Assembly: GCF_024362485.1 (NCBI RefSeq)
Contig: NZ_CP101456.1
Span: forward strand, 248,001-312,000
Length of the DNA stretch: 64,000 bases
Direction of reading: 5' to 3'
Origin: Natronobeatus ordinarius
Lineage (GTDB): Archaea > Halobacteriota > Halobacteria > Halobacteriales > Natrialbaceae
In this document: one piece after another, positions 37,019 through 45,347 of the stretch
Layout: each line of letters opens with the position of its first letter
Position numbering within the stretch: position 1 is the stretch's first letter
Program-made: the position numbers and the translations under genes
The notes under the pieces: model-generated
Database searches by the model: none
Told to the model about the DNA's origin: nothing
Seen by the model: only the letters and a program-made list of their open reading frames with translations

Positions 37019-37091
37019 AGTCCCGTGGGGTAGTGGCCAATCCTCTCAGATTCTGGGTCTGAGGACGCTGGTTCGAATCCAGCCGGGACTA
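37019..37091 (+). tRNA. tRNA-Gln (CTG)
   Basis: A 73-nt cloverleaf. Acceptor AGTCCCG pairs with CGGGACT (37084-37090), discriminator A37091. Anticodon stem TCAGA/TCTGA holds the loop TTCTGGG, anticodon CTG. T arm is GCTGG-TTCGAAT-CCAGC. The CCA end is not encoded. A TATA-like cataaag lies about 30 bp upstream (36987-36993). Confidence 0.93.
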
Positions 37092-37233
37092 CTTCTGCCG
37101 CGAGCAAATCCGCGAGCGGCGAATATCCCCGCTGATTCGAACGAGAGAAGACGCAGCGCGAACGAAGTGAGCGACCGTCTTCGCGTTGTTCGAATCCAGC
37201 CGGGCCGACTTCTACCGCGAGTAATTCCACGAG
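37071..37233. repeat. Partial duplication of the tRNA-Gln 3' end
   Basis: The block 37071-37116 (gttcgaatccagccgggact, then acttctgccgcgag) recurs at 37188-37233 as gttcgaatccagccgggccg, then acttctaccgcgag. The copies are 46 bp long and 117 bp apart. The repeated part starts in the T loop and covers the acceptor 3' side plus 25 bp of flank. This is the geometry of attachment sites of tRNA-targeting integrases, or of a small tandem duplication. The 369 bp between the tRNA and the next gene hold nothing else. Confidence 0.7.
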
Positions 37234-37460
37234 CCAGAGTTCCTCTCGTAAGCTCGAGCGGTTCCCGCCGCCTCGAGTCCGGCAGCCATCGTCGAACTCG
37301 TCGAACCAGTCGTGATGGGACTCGAGGGAGCTACCGGGCCGTTCAGCGTCGGGTGTCCGTTCAGAACGTTCGAAAACCGTAGCAAACGGACGTAAACGAC
37401 GATAAATCGTCGAAACCAACTGACCGATTGAATAGCACGACAGTCCAGCGATCGAATGTG

Positions 37461-37706
37461 ATGAAACGGACGATACTCACGCTCGTGATCGCGTTCGCGG
37501 TGCTCGCAAGCGCGCCAGTGGCCGTGACTGCCCAGGACGGAAACGGCCCGCCGGAGGCGTTACCGAGTCCGGTTCCCGAGTTCGTCTCCGACGTGCTCGG
37601 GTCCGTCCTCGAGTTCCTCGACGGCGGCCTCGAGTCGCTCGGAGAAACGGTCAGCGGGCTCACGCCCGGCGGCGATAAGGTGCCACCGGGCGAGGCGGGA
37701 CGGTGA
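37461..37706 (+). CDS. Small secreted protein (81 aa)
   Basis: It starts MKRTILTLVIAFAVLASAPV. A Sec signal peptide is followed by a likely AQDG cleavage near residue 25. The mature part has PEFVSDVLGSVLEFLDGGLE and ends in a Gly/Pro-rich tail. No family is recognised. The signal peptide and host-like codon use support a real gene. It precedes a cluster of secreted or membrane proteins on the same strand. Confidence 0.6.
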   Translation: MKRTILTLVIAFAVLASAPVAVTAQDGNGPPEALPSPVPEFVSDVLGSVLEFLDGGLESLGETVSGLTPGGDKVPPGEAGR

Positions 37707-37835
37707 ACGACGATGGACTGGGGAACGTAGAAGGAGCCGGTCGTGGCGACCCGAAGCGCGTCGCTAACCCCTCAGCGGAGTTTCATACGTGAGTGATTTC
37801 GTGCACGTTAAGCGATGGTACTGGCAGGGACGCGT

Positions 37836-38906
37836 ATGAGTGATCGCGTTGGGTGGCTCGTTTTCCTCGTAGTCGTCGTCGCCATCGCCGGTGTGGGATC
37901 GGCAACGGTGGCGGGGTCGACCGCCCCGGAATCGGAGTCGGTCTTCGCACAGCAGGCCGACGTCTACGCGGACGAGGTCCGGATGGACGTCGCGGTACGA
38001 TCCGACGGCGACGCCGACTGGACGCTCGAGTTCTTGGTGCGACTCGACGACGACGAGCGCACGGAGGCGTTCGAGTCACTCGAGGCGGACGTCGCCGACG
38101 ACCCGGGCGCGTACACGGCTGAGTTCGCCGCCCGAATGGACGACACGGTCGCGGCGGCGAGCGAAGCGACGGGTCGGGAGATGACCGCCGACGGGTTCGC
38201 CGTCGAGACCGAACGCCAGTCGTTCGCCCGCGAGTACGGCGTCGTCAGGTACAGTTTCCGCTGGCACGGCTTCGCCGCCGGCGAGGGCGACGACCTCCAC
38301 GCCGGGGACGTCATCCAGGGACTCTACCTCGACGACGGCACGCGGGTACTGCTCAGCTGGCCCGAGGAGTACGAGCTCGAGTCGGTGGCGCCCGAGCCGG
38401 ACGACCGACGCGACCACGCCGTCATCTGGTACGGGAGCGAGACCGACTTCGTCTCCGGGGAGCCACGCGTCGTCGTTTCCCCGGGCGGAGCAGGACTTGG
38501 CTGGGCCGTCGCGGGAGGTGTGGCCGCCGCCGTGGGGATCGTCGGTGCCGTGGGGTGGTGGCTCCGACGACGCACCGCAGAAGCGGCGGGTGCAGCCGAC
38601 GGTGACGATCCGCAGCCGACGCCCGAGCCCGAGGCACCGAGCCCGACCACGGAGCCCGAGGAGTCCCTCCTGAGCAACGAAGAGCAGGTCCTCCGATTGC
38701 TCGAGGAACGCGGTGGCCGAATCAAACAGCAGACGATCGTCGACGAGCTCGGATGGACCGACGCGAAGACGAGCAAGGTTGTGGGCGGGTTGCGCGAGGA
38801 GGGGAACCTCGAGTCGTTCCGTCTCGGTCGCGAGAACGTCCTCACGCTTCCGGAAGATGACACTGCAAGTCAAAGCGCAGTCGACGGAAAGTCGAAATCG
38901 GGTTGA
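37836..38906 (+). CDS. Membrane-anchored winged-helix protein (DUF7345/DUF7343-like)
   Basis: A 356-aa protein. A signal or anchor helix (residues 7-27) precedes an extracytoplasmic domain (30-220; VRSDGDADWTLEFLVRLDDD), one transmembrane helix (about 228-248; LGWAVAGGVAAAVGIVGAVG), a Pro/Glu-rich linker and a cytosolic winged helix (290-345; QVLRLLEERGGRIKQQTIVD). This is a one-component receptor layout: an outside domain coupled to a DNA-binding domain. The outer domain resembles that of the protein at 40000-40737. Start set at MSDRVGW; seven more residues are possible upstream. Confidence 0.75.
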   Translation: MSDRVGWLVFLVVVVAIAGVGSATVAGSTAPESESVFAQQADVYADEVRMDVAVRSDGDADWTLEFLVRLDDDERTEAFESLEADVADDPGAYTAEFAARMDDTVAAASEATGREMTADGFAVETERQSFAREYGVVRYSFRWHGFAAGEGDDLHAGDVIQGLYLDDGTRVLLSWPEEYELESVAPEPDDRRDHAVIWYGSETDFVSGEPRVVVSPGGAGLGWAVAGGVAAAVGIVGAVGWWLRRRTAEAAGAADGDDPQPTPEPEAPSPTTEPEESLLSNEEQVLRLLEERGGRIKQQTIVDELGWTDAKTSKVVGGLREEGNLESFRLGRENVLTLPEDDTASQSAVDGKSKSG

Positions 38907-39025
38907 ACCGCCGAAACCGAGAGACAGCGGCGGGTCGAAAACGGCGTTAAATCGGGGAAAACGTCGATGAACCGGGGACGACGTCGGGAGGGTATATCAG
39001 GAAACACGACAGACTGGAGATCGTG

Positions 39026-39997
39026 ATGAATCGAACTGCAACGATCGTCGTGGCGATCGCACTCGTGAGTGCGCTGGTAGCGGTTCCACTCGGCGCCAGT
39101 GCGTTCGCAACCGACGCAGAGGAGGCACAGAACGCGACCGACTCGATCGAACCCGGCGAGCGCCTCGCCGGCGTCGTCGGGGTCCAGGAGGCCGAGGTGA
39201 ACGGCGAGGTGTCCGAACGCACCTACGGCGTGAAGATCGCGAACGCGCAGACGGACGCGGCGAAAGCCGACGTCGTCGGTGACCAGCTTGACGAGATCGA
39301 AGAGCGACTCAAAGCGCACGAGACGACGCTCGACCAGCTGGCGGATGCGCGCGAGGCCGGCGAGATCGACGACGGGGAGTATCGAGCGAAGGTCGCGACG
39401 GTCGCCGCCGAGAAGGCGACCACCGAACGGTTAGCCGAGCACGCACAGGCGACCGCGGGTGAACTGCCCGAGGAGCTCTTAAAAGAGCGCGGAATCGACG
39501 TCGACGCGATTCGGGAGCTCCGAGCGCACGCCAGTGAACTCGGCGGCCCGGAGACCGCCGAGATCGCTCGCTCGATCGCCGGCGACAGCGTCGGACACGC
39601 CGTCGCACTCGAGCGTGAACCGGGCGCACCGGTACCGACCCCTGCGGAAACCGAGTCGCCGGCTGACCGCGTCGACGCGGAACTCGAGCGCGCCAGCGGT
39701 GAACTCGAGCGGGCTGCCGATCGGATCGACCGTGCTGCCGATCGCGTCGACGAAGACGACGAGGACGCCCAGGCAGCCCTCGAGCGTGCCACTGCGGCGC
39801 TCGAGGAGGCCGAGGCAGCCTTCGACCGCGCAGCGGACGTCGCCGACGAGGACGCCCAGGCGGCCATCGAACACGCCGAGGAGGCCACTGAGTACGCAAC
39901 GGAGGCCACAGAGCACGCCGAGGAAGCCATCGATCGGACCGAAGCGGCGGACAGCGGGACGGATCGAGGGGTGGAGACTGACGACGCAGGACAATAA
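39026..39997 (+). CDS. Secreted coiled-coil repeat protein
   Basis: A 323-aa protein starting MNRTATIVVAIALVSALVAV (Sec signal). The first half has heptad-like helices (DQLDEIEERLKAHETTLDQL). The C-terminal 110 residues are an Ala/Glu/Arg repeat rich in ALERA and ATEHAEEA-like units, predicting a long extracellular coiled coil. I know no function. It ends 2 bp before the next gene, so the two are co-transcribed. A GTG directly before the ATG could serve as an alternative start. Confidence 0.68.
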   Translation: MNRTATIVVAIALVSALVAVPLGASAFATDAEEAQNATDSIEPGERLAGVVGVQEAEVNGEVSERTYGVKIANAQTDAAKADVVGDQLDEIEERLKAHETTLDQLADAREAGEIDDGEYRAKVATVAAEKATTERLAEHAQATAGELPEELLKERGIDVDAIRELRAHASELGGPETAEIARSIAGDSVGHAVALEREPGAPVPTPAETESPADRVDAELERASGELERAADRIDRAADRVDEDDEDAQAALERATAALEEAEAAFDRAADVADEDAQAAIEHAEEATEYATEATEHAEEAIDRTEAADSGTDRGVETDDAGQ

Positions 39998-39999
39998 CG

Positions 40000-40737
40000 A
40001 TGCGTCGTGAGCTCTCCGTCCTGATGATCGTCCTGCTCGCGATCGGAGGGTCGTTCGTCTCACCGGTTGCAGGAGCGACTGCCGTCGAGGAGGCCGACGA
40101 ACCGAGCCTTCACGTAGCGGTGACCGCGAACGGTGACGCGACGGTGTCGCTGGTCTCCGTGTACGAACTGTCCAACGATGACGAACGGAAGGCGTTCGAG
40201 TCGCTCGAGGACGACGAGGGGGCACAGCGCGAACTGCTCGATCGATTCGAAGACCGGATGCAGTCGGTCGCAGCGGAGGTCGACGACGGAGAGGCGACGG
40301 TCACCCGGGACGGGATCGACGTCCGAACCGAGGACGATCGTGGAGTCGTGACGACCTCGGTCACCTGGGAGGGCTTCGCCGAACTCGAGGGCGACACGCT
40401 GGTCGTCACCGAGCCGTTCGCGAGCGGCTTCGAACCCGACCGACCGCTCGTCGTCACCGGTCCCGACGGATCGGCGATCATCTCGACGTCGCACGAGCCA
40501 GCCGTCGAAGCCGACGCACAGGTCGTCTGGAAGGCGGGAACGGACCTGGACGGCTTCGAACTGGTAATCTCGATCGAACCCAACGAACCCGCAGACGAAG
40601 CGGAGACCAGTGAGGTGGCCGACGAGACGGCTGACGGACTTCCCGGGTTCGGCACCGTCGCTTCGGTCGCCGCGATCGCGGCCGGTCTCGGATCGCTGGC
40701 ACTGGTCGGTCGATCGCGGCACTCGCGATTGGAGTAG
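40000..40737 (+). CDS. DUF7345-like secreted protein with PGF-type C-terminus
   Basis: A 245-aa protein with a signal peptide (residues 1-27), then a domain with DEPSLHVAVTANGDATVSLV and DDERKAFESLEDDEGAQREL that parallels the outer domain of the winged-helix receptor at 37836 (DDERTEAFESLEADV). The C-terminus LPGFGTVASVAAIAAG followed by a basic tail fits a PGF-CTERM-like archaeosortase sorting signal. It is probably a surface protein processed and anchored by lipid. It may be the ligand-side or decoy relative of the receptor (inference). Confidence 0.72.
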   Translation: MRRELSVLMIVLLAIGGSFVSPVAGATAVEEADEPSLHVAVTANGDATVSLVSVYELSNDDERKAFESLEDDEGAQRELLDRFEDRMQSVAAEVDDGEATVTRDGIDVRTEDDRGVVTTSVTWEGFAELEGDTLVVTEPFASGFEPDRPLVVTGPDGSAIISTSHEPAVEADAQVVWKAGTDLDGFELVISIEPNEPADEAETSEVADETADGLPGFGTVASVAAIAAGLGSLALVGRSRHSRLE

Positions 40738-40772
40738 TCGGACTCCAGTCACACTGTTTTTGACTCCCGTGC

Positions 40773-41156
40773 TCACAACTCGGGAACCGGAACCACCACG
40801 ACCGGCCGATCCGCTCGAGTCAACACCGCCTGCGCCGCGTCCCCGACGTCGGCCGTCGCCCCCGGGCGGCCGCCTCGAGCGCCGATGACGAGTTCGTCGA
40901 CGTCGCGTTCGGCAGCGGCCTCAAGGAGCTCCTCGGCGGGGTCACCCGCTCGGATCGTGGTCTCGAGGTCCCCGACGTCGAACAGTCGGACGCCGGCGAC
41001 GTTCAGGGCTTCCTCAGCGTCCCGCCGTGCCGCCGGATCGTCGGGCGATGCGACGGCGACGACGGTGACGGCATCCGCGGTCGTCGCCCGATCCGCGAGG
41101 TAGTCACAGGCTGCGGCGGTCGTGTGGACGGAGTCGGTGCCGACGAGGGCGTGCAT
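40773..41156 (-). CDS. Universal stress protein (UspA family)
   Basis: A 127-aa protein starting MHALVGTDSVHTTAAACDYL. It has a USP fold with DELVIGARGGRPGATADVGD and AVLTRADRPVVVVPVP at the C-terminus, matching the GxxG...S/G...V nucleotide signature. The start at MHALVGT removes a short basic extension. It is convergent with the DUF7345-like gene and 32 bp downstream of the helicase gene. Confidence 0.8.
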   Translation of the reverse strand: MHALVGTDSVHTTAAACDYLADRATTADAVTVVAVASPDDPAARRDAEEALNVAGVRLFDVGDLETTIRAGDPAEELLEAAAERDVDELVIGARGGRPGATADVGDAAQAVLTRADRPVVVVPVPEL

Positions 41157-41188
41157 GCGCTTCACTCGGCGGCGACAGGCCAAGAAGG

Positions 41189-43366
41189 TCAGGGCGTCGG
41201 TGGCTTGCCGTCGTAGGCGTCCTGGTCGCGGTAGAAGTTGAGCATCGCGAACTTGAGCTTCTCGGGCTCGAGGTCGATGAGTTCCTCGCGCTCGACGTGC
41301 GGGAACGTCCCGTTGACGCTGTACTTGCCCAGGTCGGACTTCGCCCGCCTCGAGTAGCGTCGGTCGAGCAGCGCCCGAACGCCGACGTCCTCGGGCGAGC
41401 GGATGACGCGCCCGAGCGCCTGGCGGGTCTTCCGGACCGTGGGGATCTCGACGGCGTAGCGCCAGCCCGTGTCGGTGCCCTCGAACGCCGCGTCGTAGGC
41501 CTCCTGGACCGCCTCCGCGCGGTCGTCGAGGTGGGGGTAGGGAACGCCAACGACGAGCACCGTTCGGGCGTCCTCACCGTCGAAGCTCACCCCTTCGGCG
41601 AGGGTCCCCCACAGCGAGGTGAGCAAGACGGCGTCGGCGTCGGCGACGAACTCCTGGCGGAGGTCCTCGACGTCCTCGCCAGGTTCGTCGAGGTAGACCG
41701 TCGAGCCGAGGTCGAGATCGCGCTCGAGGTGGCTCGCGTACCGGGCGGCCTCGGCGTAGTTCGGGAAGAAGACGAGCGTGTTCCCCGGAGTGAATCGGAC
41801 GGCGTCGATGATCGTCTCCGAGACCGCGGCCTGCACCTCGGGGTCGTCGCGCTTGGAGGCGAACAGCGGCGGCGTCTCGACGGCGTAGGTGCGCCGGCGT
41901 TCCGCGGGGAACTGCAGCCCGTAGGCCATCGTCACCGGTTCGGCCAGGCCGAGGACGTCCTCGGTGACGTCGAACGGCTGGAGCGTCGCGCTCATCAGCA
42001 CCGTCCCGGACACCTCCTCGAACAGTTGGCCGGTCACCTGCCGCGGCAGGCAGGTGTAGAGCTCCGCGCGGCCGTAGACCTCCTCGGTGCCGGCGTCGCG
42101 CCGAACCGACACCACCGGGTACAGTCCCTGTTTCGCCCCCTCGGCCATCCACGCGCTCACGAACGCCGCGGCCTGGAGCGTCTGACACTCCGTCCGGGTG
42201 GCCGTCTCGCCCTCCCGATACGCTTCCTCGTACTCCTCGTCGAGCCGTTTCCCGAGTGTCGTCGCCACCTCGAGGTCCGCGTCGATCCCCTGACCCGAAT
42301 ACCGTTGCAAAAAGGCGAGCGTGAGGTCGTCCCGGCGGTCCTCGTTCGAGATGGGGACGTCCTCCCACTGCTCGCCGATCCGTTCTCGGTCGCCGAAGCC
42401 GAACGACTCCTCGTACGTCTCGACGAGGGCGTCGCGAAACGCCTCGAGGACGTTCGCCGCGTCCGCAGCGGATGGATCGTCGAGCCCCTCGAGTTCGTCC
42501 AGCGCCGAGTCGAACGTCCGCTCCGAGCAGGTGCGAGTGGCGTGCTCGCGGGCGGCGTCCTCGACGTTGTGCGCCTCGTCGAAGACGGCGATGACGTCGC
42601 CCGGATCGCGGCCGAGCCAGCGGAAGAACTGCTCGCGGATCGTCGAATCGAGTACGTGGTGGTAGTTACAGACGACGAGGTCGACGCCCTCGAGGCCCTC
42701 TTTCAAAAGTTCGTAGCCACAGAGCTGTCGTTCGTCGGCGTACGCGTAGATCTCCTCGGGCGTGCGAACGTCCTCGAACAGCCAGCCGAAGAAGTCCTCG
42801 GTCTCCTCGAGCAGGTTGTTCCGGTAGTGATCGCAGACGTTGGCCTCCTCGAGGTCGTCGATCCGCTCCTCGAGGCGCTCGAGTTCGTCCATCACCGCGC
42901 TGCGGGCCTCGGCGGCGCCGCCGTCGCCCGCCTGACTCTCCGCGAGCAGGTCGCGCTGGCGGGCCTCGAGTCCCGCGCGGTCCGTCTCGGCGTCGACCAG
43001 CGCGCGGGTGTTGTCTCGCAACGCCTGACACTCCTCGTAGCCGACGTCGATGTGACACATCGACCCCTTGCCCTTGAACACCACCGCGCGAATTGGCTCC
43101 TCGCGGGTGATCGCGCGGGCCTCGGCGACGAACTGGCGCATCTGCTGGTGGACGTCAGTCGTGATGACGACCGTCTTCCCCTGCTCGCGGGCGACTTCCA
43201 GGGCGGGAACGAGCGAGGAGAGCGTCTTGCCCGTCCCACAGGCGCCCTCGAAGAGCACGTCCTGGCCGCGGGTGAGGGCGTTGTAGATGCGGTCCATGGC
43301 CTCGCGCTGGTTCTCGTACGGCTGGTCGTACGGAAAAAAGCGCATGTACCCGGCTGTCTGGGACAC
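41189..43366 (-). CDS. XPD/DinG-type ATP-dependent DNA helicase
   Basis: A 725-aa superfamily 2 helicase. Walker A is GACGTGKT (residues 41-48) and the DEAH box is at 263-266 (VFDEAHNVED). Between them lie cysteines C104, C113, C178 and C216, spaced as the Fe-S cluster domain of XPD-like helicases. The C-terminal part has TLWGTLAEGVSFDGEDART and LGRVIRSPEDVGVRALLDRR (motifs V and VI). It likely unwinds DNA 5' to 3' in repair. A 40-residue Glu/Arg-rich helical insertion lies at about 130-175. Confidence 0.9.
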   Translation of the reverse strand: MSQTAGYMRFFPYDQPYENQREAMDRIYNALTRGQDVLFEGACGTGKTLSSLVPALEVAREQGKTVVITTDVHQQMRQFVAEARAITREEPIRAVVFKGKGSMCHIDVGYEECQALRDNTRALVDAETDRAGLEARQRDLLAESQAGDGGAAEARSAVMDELERLEERIDDLEEANVCDHYRNNLLEETEDFFGWLFEDVRTPEEIYAYADERQLCGYELLKEGLEGVDLVVCNYHHVLDSTIREQFFRWLGRDPGDVIAVFDEAHNVEDAAREHATRTCSERTFDSALDELEGLDDPSAADAANVLEAFRDALVETYEESFGFGDRERIGEQWEDVPISNEDRRDDLTLAFLQRYSGQGIDADLEVATTLGKRLDEEYEEAYREGETATRTECQTLQAAAFVSAWMAEGAKQGLYPVVSVRRDAGTEEVYGRAELYTCLPRQVTGQLFEEVSGTVLMSATLQPFDVTEDVLGLAEPVTMAYGLQFPAERRRTYAVETPPLFASKRDDPEVQAAVSETIIDAVRFTPGNTLVFFPNYAEAARYASHLERDLDLGSTVYLDEPGEDVEDLRQEFVADADAVLLTSLWGTLAEGVSFDGEDARTVLVVGVPYPHLDDRAEAVQEAYDAAFEGTDTGWRYAVEIPTVRKTRQALGRVIRSPEDVGVRALLDRRYSRRAKSDLGKYSVNGTFPHVEREELIDLEPEKLKFAMLNFYRDQDAYDGKPPTP

Positions 43367-43485
43367 AGTGTGTGATAGGTTCGTACTCCGATAAAAGCGT
43401 TCGTCTCGCTCGAGTCACGGCGCCGGCTTCCGGTCGGTTCCGCCGCCGACGAAACGGGTTTATTCGCCGTGGCCCACTCCCAGCT

Positions 43486-44079
43486 ATGGCACCAGTTGAC
43501 GCGGAGATCGTGCTCTTCGACGGCTTCGACGAACTCGACGCGATCGGCCCCTACGAGGTGCTCGCAAACGGCGCCGCCGAGGGCGGGTCGATCGAGACGC
43601 AACTGGTCACCCTCGAGCCCACCGACGTCGTCCGGGCGAGCCACGGCCTGCGGGTCGAACCCGACGACGTCCTCGGCCAGCCAGATCTGCTCGTCGTCCC
43701 CGGCGGCGGGTGGTCGAGCAGCGACGGTGGTGTCCGGCGAGCGTTCGAGGAGGGGCAACTGGCCGAGGCCGTCTCCGACCGATACGACGAGGGATCAACG
43801 GTCGCCTCCGTCTGCACGGGCGCGATGCTCCTCGCCCAGGCTGGCCTGCTCGAGGGTCGGCCCGCGATCACCCACCACAGCGCCGTCGACGACCTCGCCG
43901 CGTACGCCGACGTGACCGAGGCCCGCGTGGTCGACGACGGCGACGTCCTCACCGCCGGCGGGGTCACCTCGGGGATCGACCTCGCGCTCTGGTACCTCGA
44001 GCGAGAGTTCGGTACCGACGTCGCCGACGCGGTTTCGACGCTGATGGAACACGAACGTCGCGGCGACGTGTGCCGGTAA
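43486..44079 (+). CDS. DJ-1/PfpI family protein
   Basis: A 197-aa glutamine-amidotransferase-fold protein starting MAPVDAEIVLFDGFDELDAI. The nucleophile elbow is ASVCTGAMLLAQAGLLEG (Cys in VCTGA), followed by ITHHSAVDDL. The N-terminal DGFDELDAIGPYEVL is typical of the AraC-linked or isonitrile-hydratase-like branch. Members act as hydrolases, chaperones or glyoxalases; no specific role can be assigned. Start at ATG 43486, before the homology. Confidence 0.85.
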   Translation: MAPVDAEIVLFDGFDELDAIGPYEVLANGAAEGGSIETQLVTLEPTDVVRASHGLRVEPDDVLGQPDLLVVPGGGWSSSDGGVRRAFEEGQLAEAVSDRYDEGSTVASVCTGAMLLAQAGLLEGRPAITHHSAVDDLAAYADVTEARVVDDGDVLTAGGVTSGIDLALWYLEREFGTDVADAVSTLMEHERRGDVCR

Positions 44080-44169
44080 CGGCTCGAGTCACGGCCTGCG
44101 GTTGGATCGTAGCCGTGAGATCGTGCCTGTAGGTATCACAGCTTAGTGTGGCACCGACGTACGGCCGCT

Positions 44170-44571
44170 ATGGGATCAATCCCGGAGAAGTTCCACGACC
44201 TGTTCGAGAAGCAGACGTTCGCTCACCTCTCGACGCTGTTGCCAGACGGTGCACCACACTCGACGCCCGTGTGGATCGATTACGACGCGGACGCGGACCG
44301 GCTGCTGGTGAACACCGAGCGCGACCGCCGCAAGGAGAAGAACGTTCGAACCGACCCGCGGGTCGCCATCAGCATGACTGATCCGGACAACCCCTACCGG
44401 ATGCTCTCGGTGACGGGCGAGGTCGACGAACTCACCACCGAGGGTGCGCGCGAGCACATCGACGAACTGACGAAGCGGTACATGGGGAAAGACGAGTACC
44501 CCAACCCGATCGAGACCGAACGGGTCATCATCTCGATCAGGCTCGAGCGCGTCAGCCACTTCGAGCCCTGA
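44170..44571 (+). CDS. F420-dependent PPOX-class oxidoreductase
   Basis: A 133-aa split-barrel protein starting MGSIPEKFHDLFEKQTFAHL. It contains LPDGAPHSTPVWIDY, NTERDRRKEKNVRTDPRVAI and YRMLSVTGEVDE, the pattern of the TIGR03618-type PPOX class that binds F420 (or FMN). It is likely a cytosolic reductase of a small redox substrate. Haloarchaea make F420, which fits the inference. Confidence 0.85.
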   Translation: MGSIPEKFHDLFEKQTFAHLSTLLPDGAPHSTPVWIDYDADADRLLVNTERDRRKEKNVRTDPRVAISMTDPDNPYRMLSVTGEVDELTTEGAREHIDELTKRYMGKDEYPNPIETERVIISIRLERVSHFEP

Positions 44572-44666
44572 GCGGAGCCAGAACGTCAGCGGAACGGACG
44601 CGGCCAACAGTCGTCGCTGCCACGACGGCCAAACGGCTATCCGTTCTCGCCGAATATCCGGCAGCC

Positions 44667-45323
44667 ATGCGCGCCGTACTGTTCGACATGGACGGCGTCC
44701 TCGTCGACAGCGAGGACTACTGGGTCGTCTACGAACGCGACGAGTTGCTCCCCGAGGTCGTCCCCCACGCGGACGTCGACGTCGCCGAGATCACCGGGAT
44801 GAACTACCGCGAGATCTACGACTCCCTCGAGTCGGAGTACGGAACCGCCCTCTCTCGCGAGGCGTACCTCGAGCGCTTCGAGGAGTTCGCCCACGAGCTC
44901 TACACCGAGCGCGTCTCGCTGCTTCCGGGTTTCCACGACCTCCGCGACGAACTCGCGGAACGCGGCGTCGCCGTCGCGCTCGTCTCCTCCTCGCCACACG
45001 ACTGGCTCGAGCTCGTCCTCGAGCGGTTCGACCTCGCGGGCGACTTCGACGCGGTCGTCAGCGCCGACGACGTCGACGGGGGGAGCAAACCCGAGCCGGA
45101 CGTCTTCGAGCACGCCGCGGCCGAACTCGAGGTCCCGCCCGAAGCCTGCGTCGCCGTCGAGGACTCCGAACACGGCGTCGAGTCGGCCGCCAGGGCCGGT
45201 ACGACGACGGTCGCCTACCGCATCGACGCCCACGACGACCTCGACCTCTCGGCGGCCGACGTCGTCGTCGACTCGCCCGCCGAGTTGCGGGAGACGGTGC
45301 TCGAGCTGGTCGAGGCCGGGTGA
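44667..45323 (+). CDS. HAD-superfamily hydrolase (phosphatase)
   Basis: A 218-aa protein. Motif I is AVLFDMDGVLVDSEDYW, motif II is VALVSSSPHDWLEL, motif III Lys is in GGSKPEPDVFEHA, and motif IV is CVAVEDSEHGVESAARAG. The helical cap (residues 15-80) makes it a beta-phosphoglucomutase/gph-type HAD. The substrate is unknown: sugar phosphates or phosphoglycolate are typical. Confidence 0.87.
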   Translation: MRAVLFDMDGVLVDSEDYWVVYERDELLPEVVPHADVDVAEITGMNYREIYDSLESEYGTALSREAYLERFEEFAHELYTERVSLLPGFHDLRDELAERGVAVALVSSSPHDWLELVLERFDLAGDFDAVVSADDVDGGSKPEPDVFEHAAAELEVPPEACVAVEDSEHGVESAARAGTTTVAYRIDAHDDLDLSAADVVVDSPAELRETVLELVEAG

Positions 45324-45347
45324 GTCGAGCGCCTCGAGCGCCGACGC

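Noticed and set aside
36889-37419. Leftward 176-codon frame over tRNA-Gln
   Set aside because: Includes the tRNA gene and its duplicated 3' end; repeated peptide in it only reflects the DNA repeat.
41297-43375. 692-codon rightward open frame
   Set aside because: Lies opposite the Fe-S helicase gene, whose motifs are complete; the antisense product has no recognisable domain.
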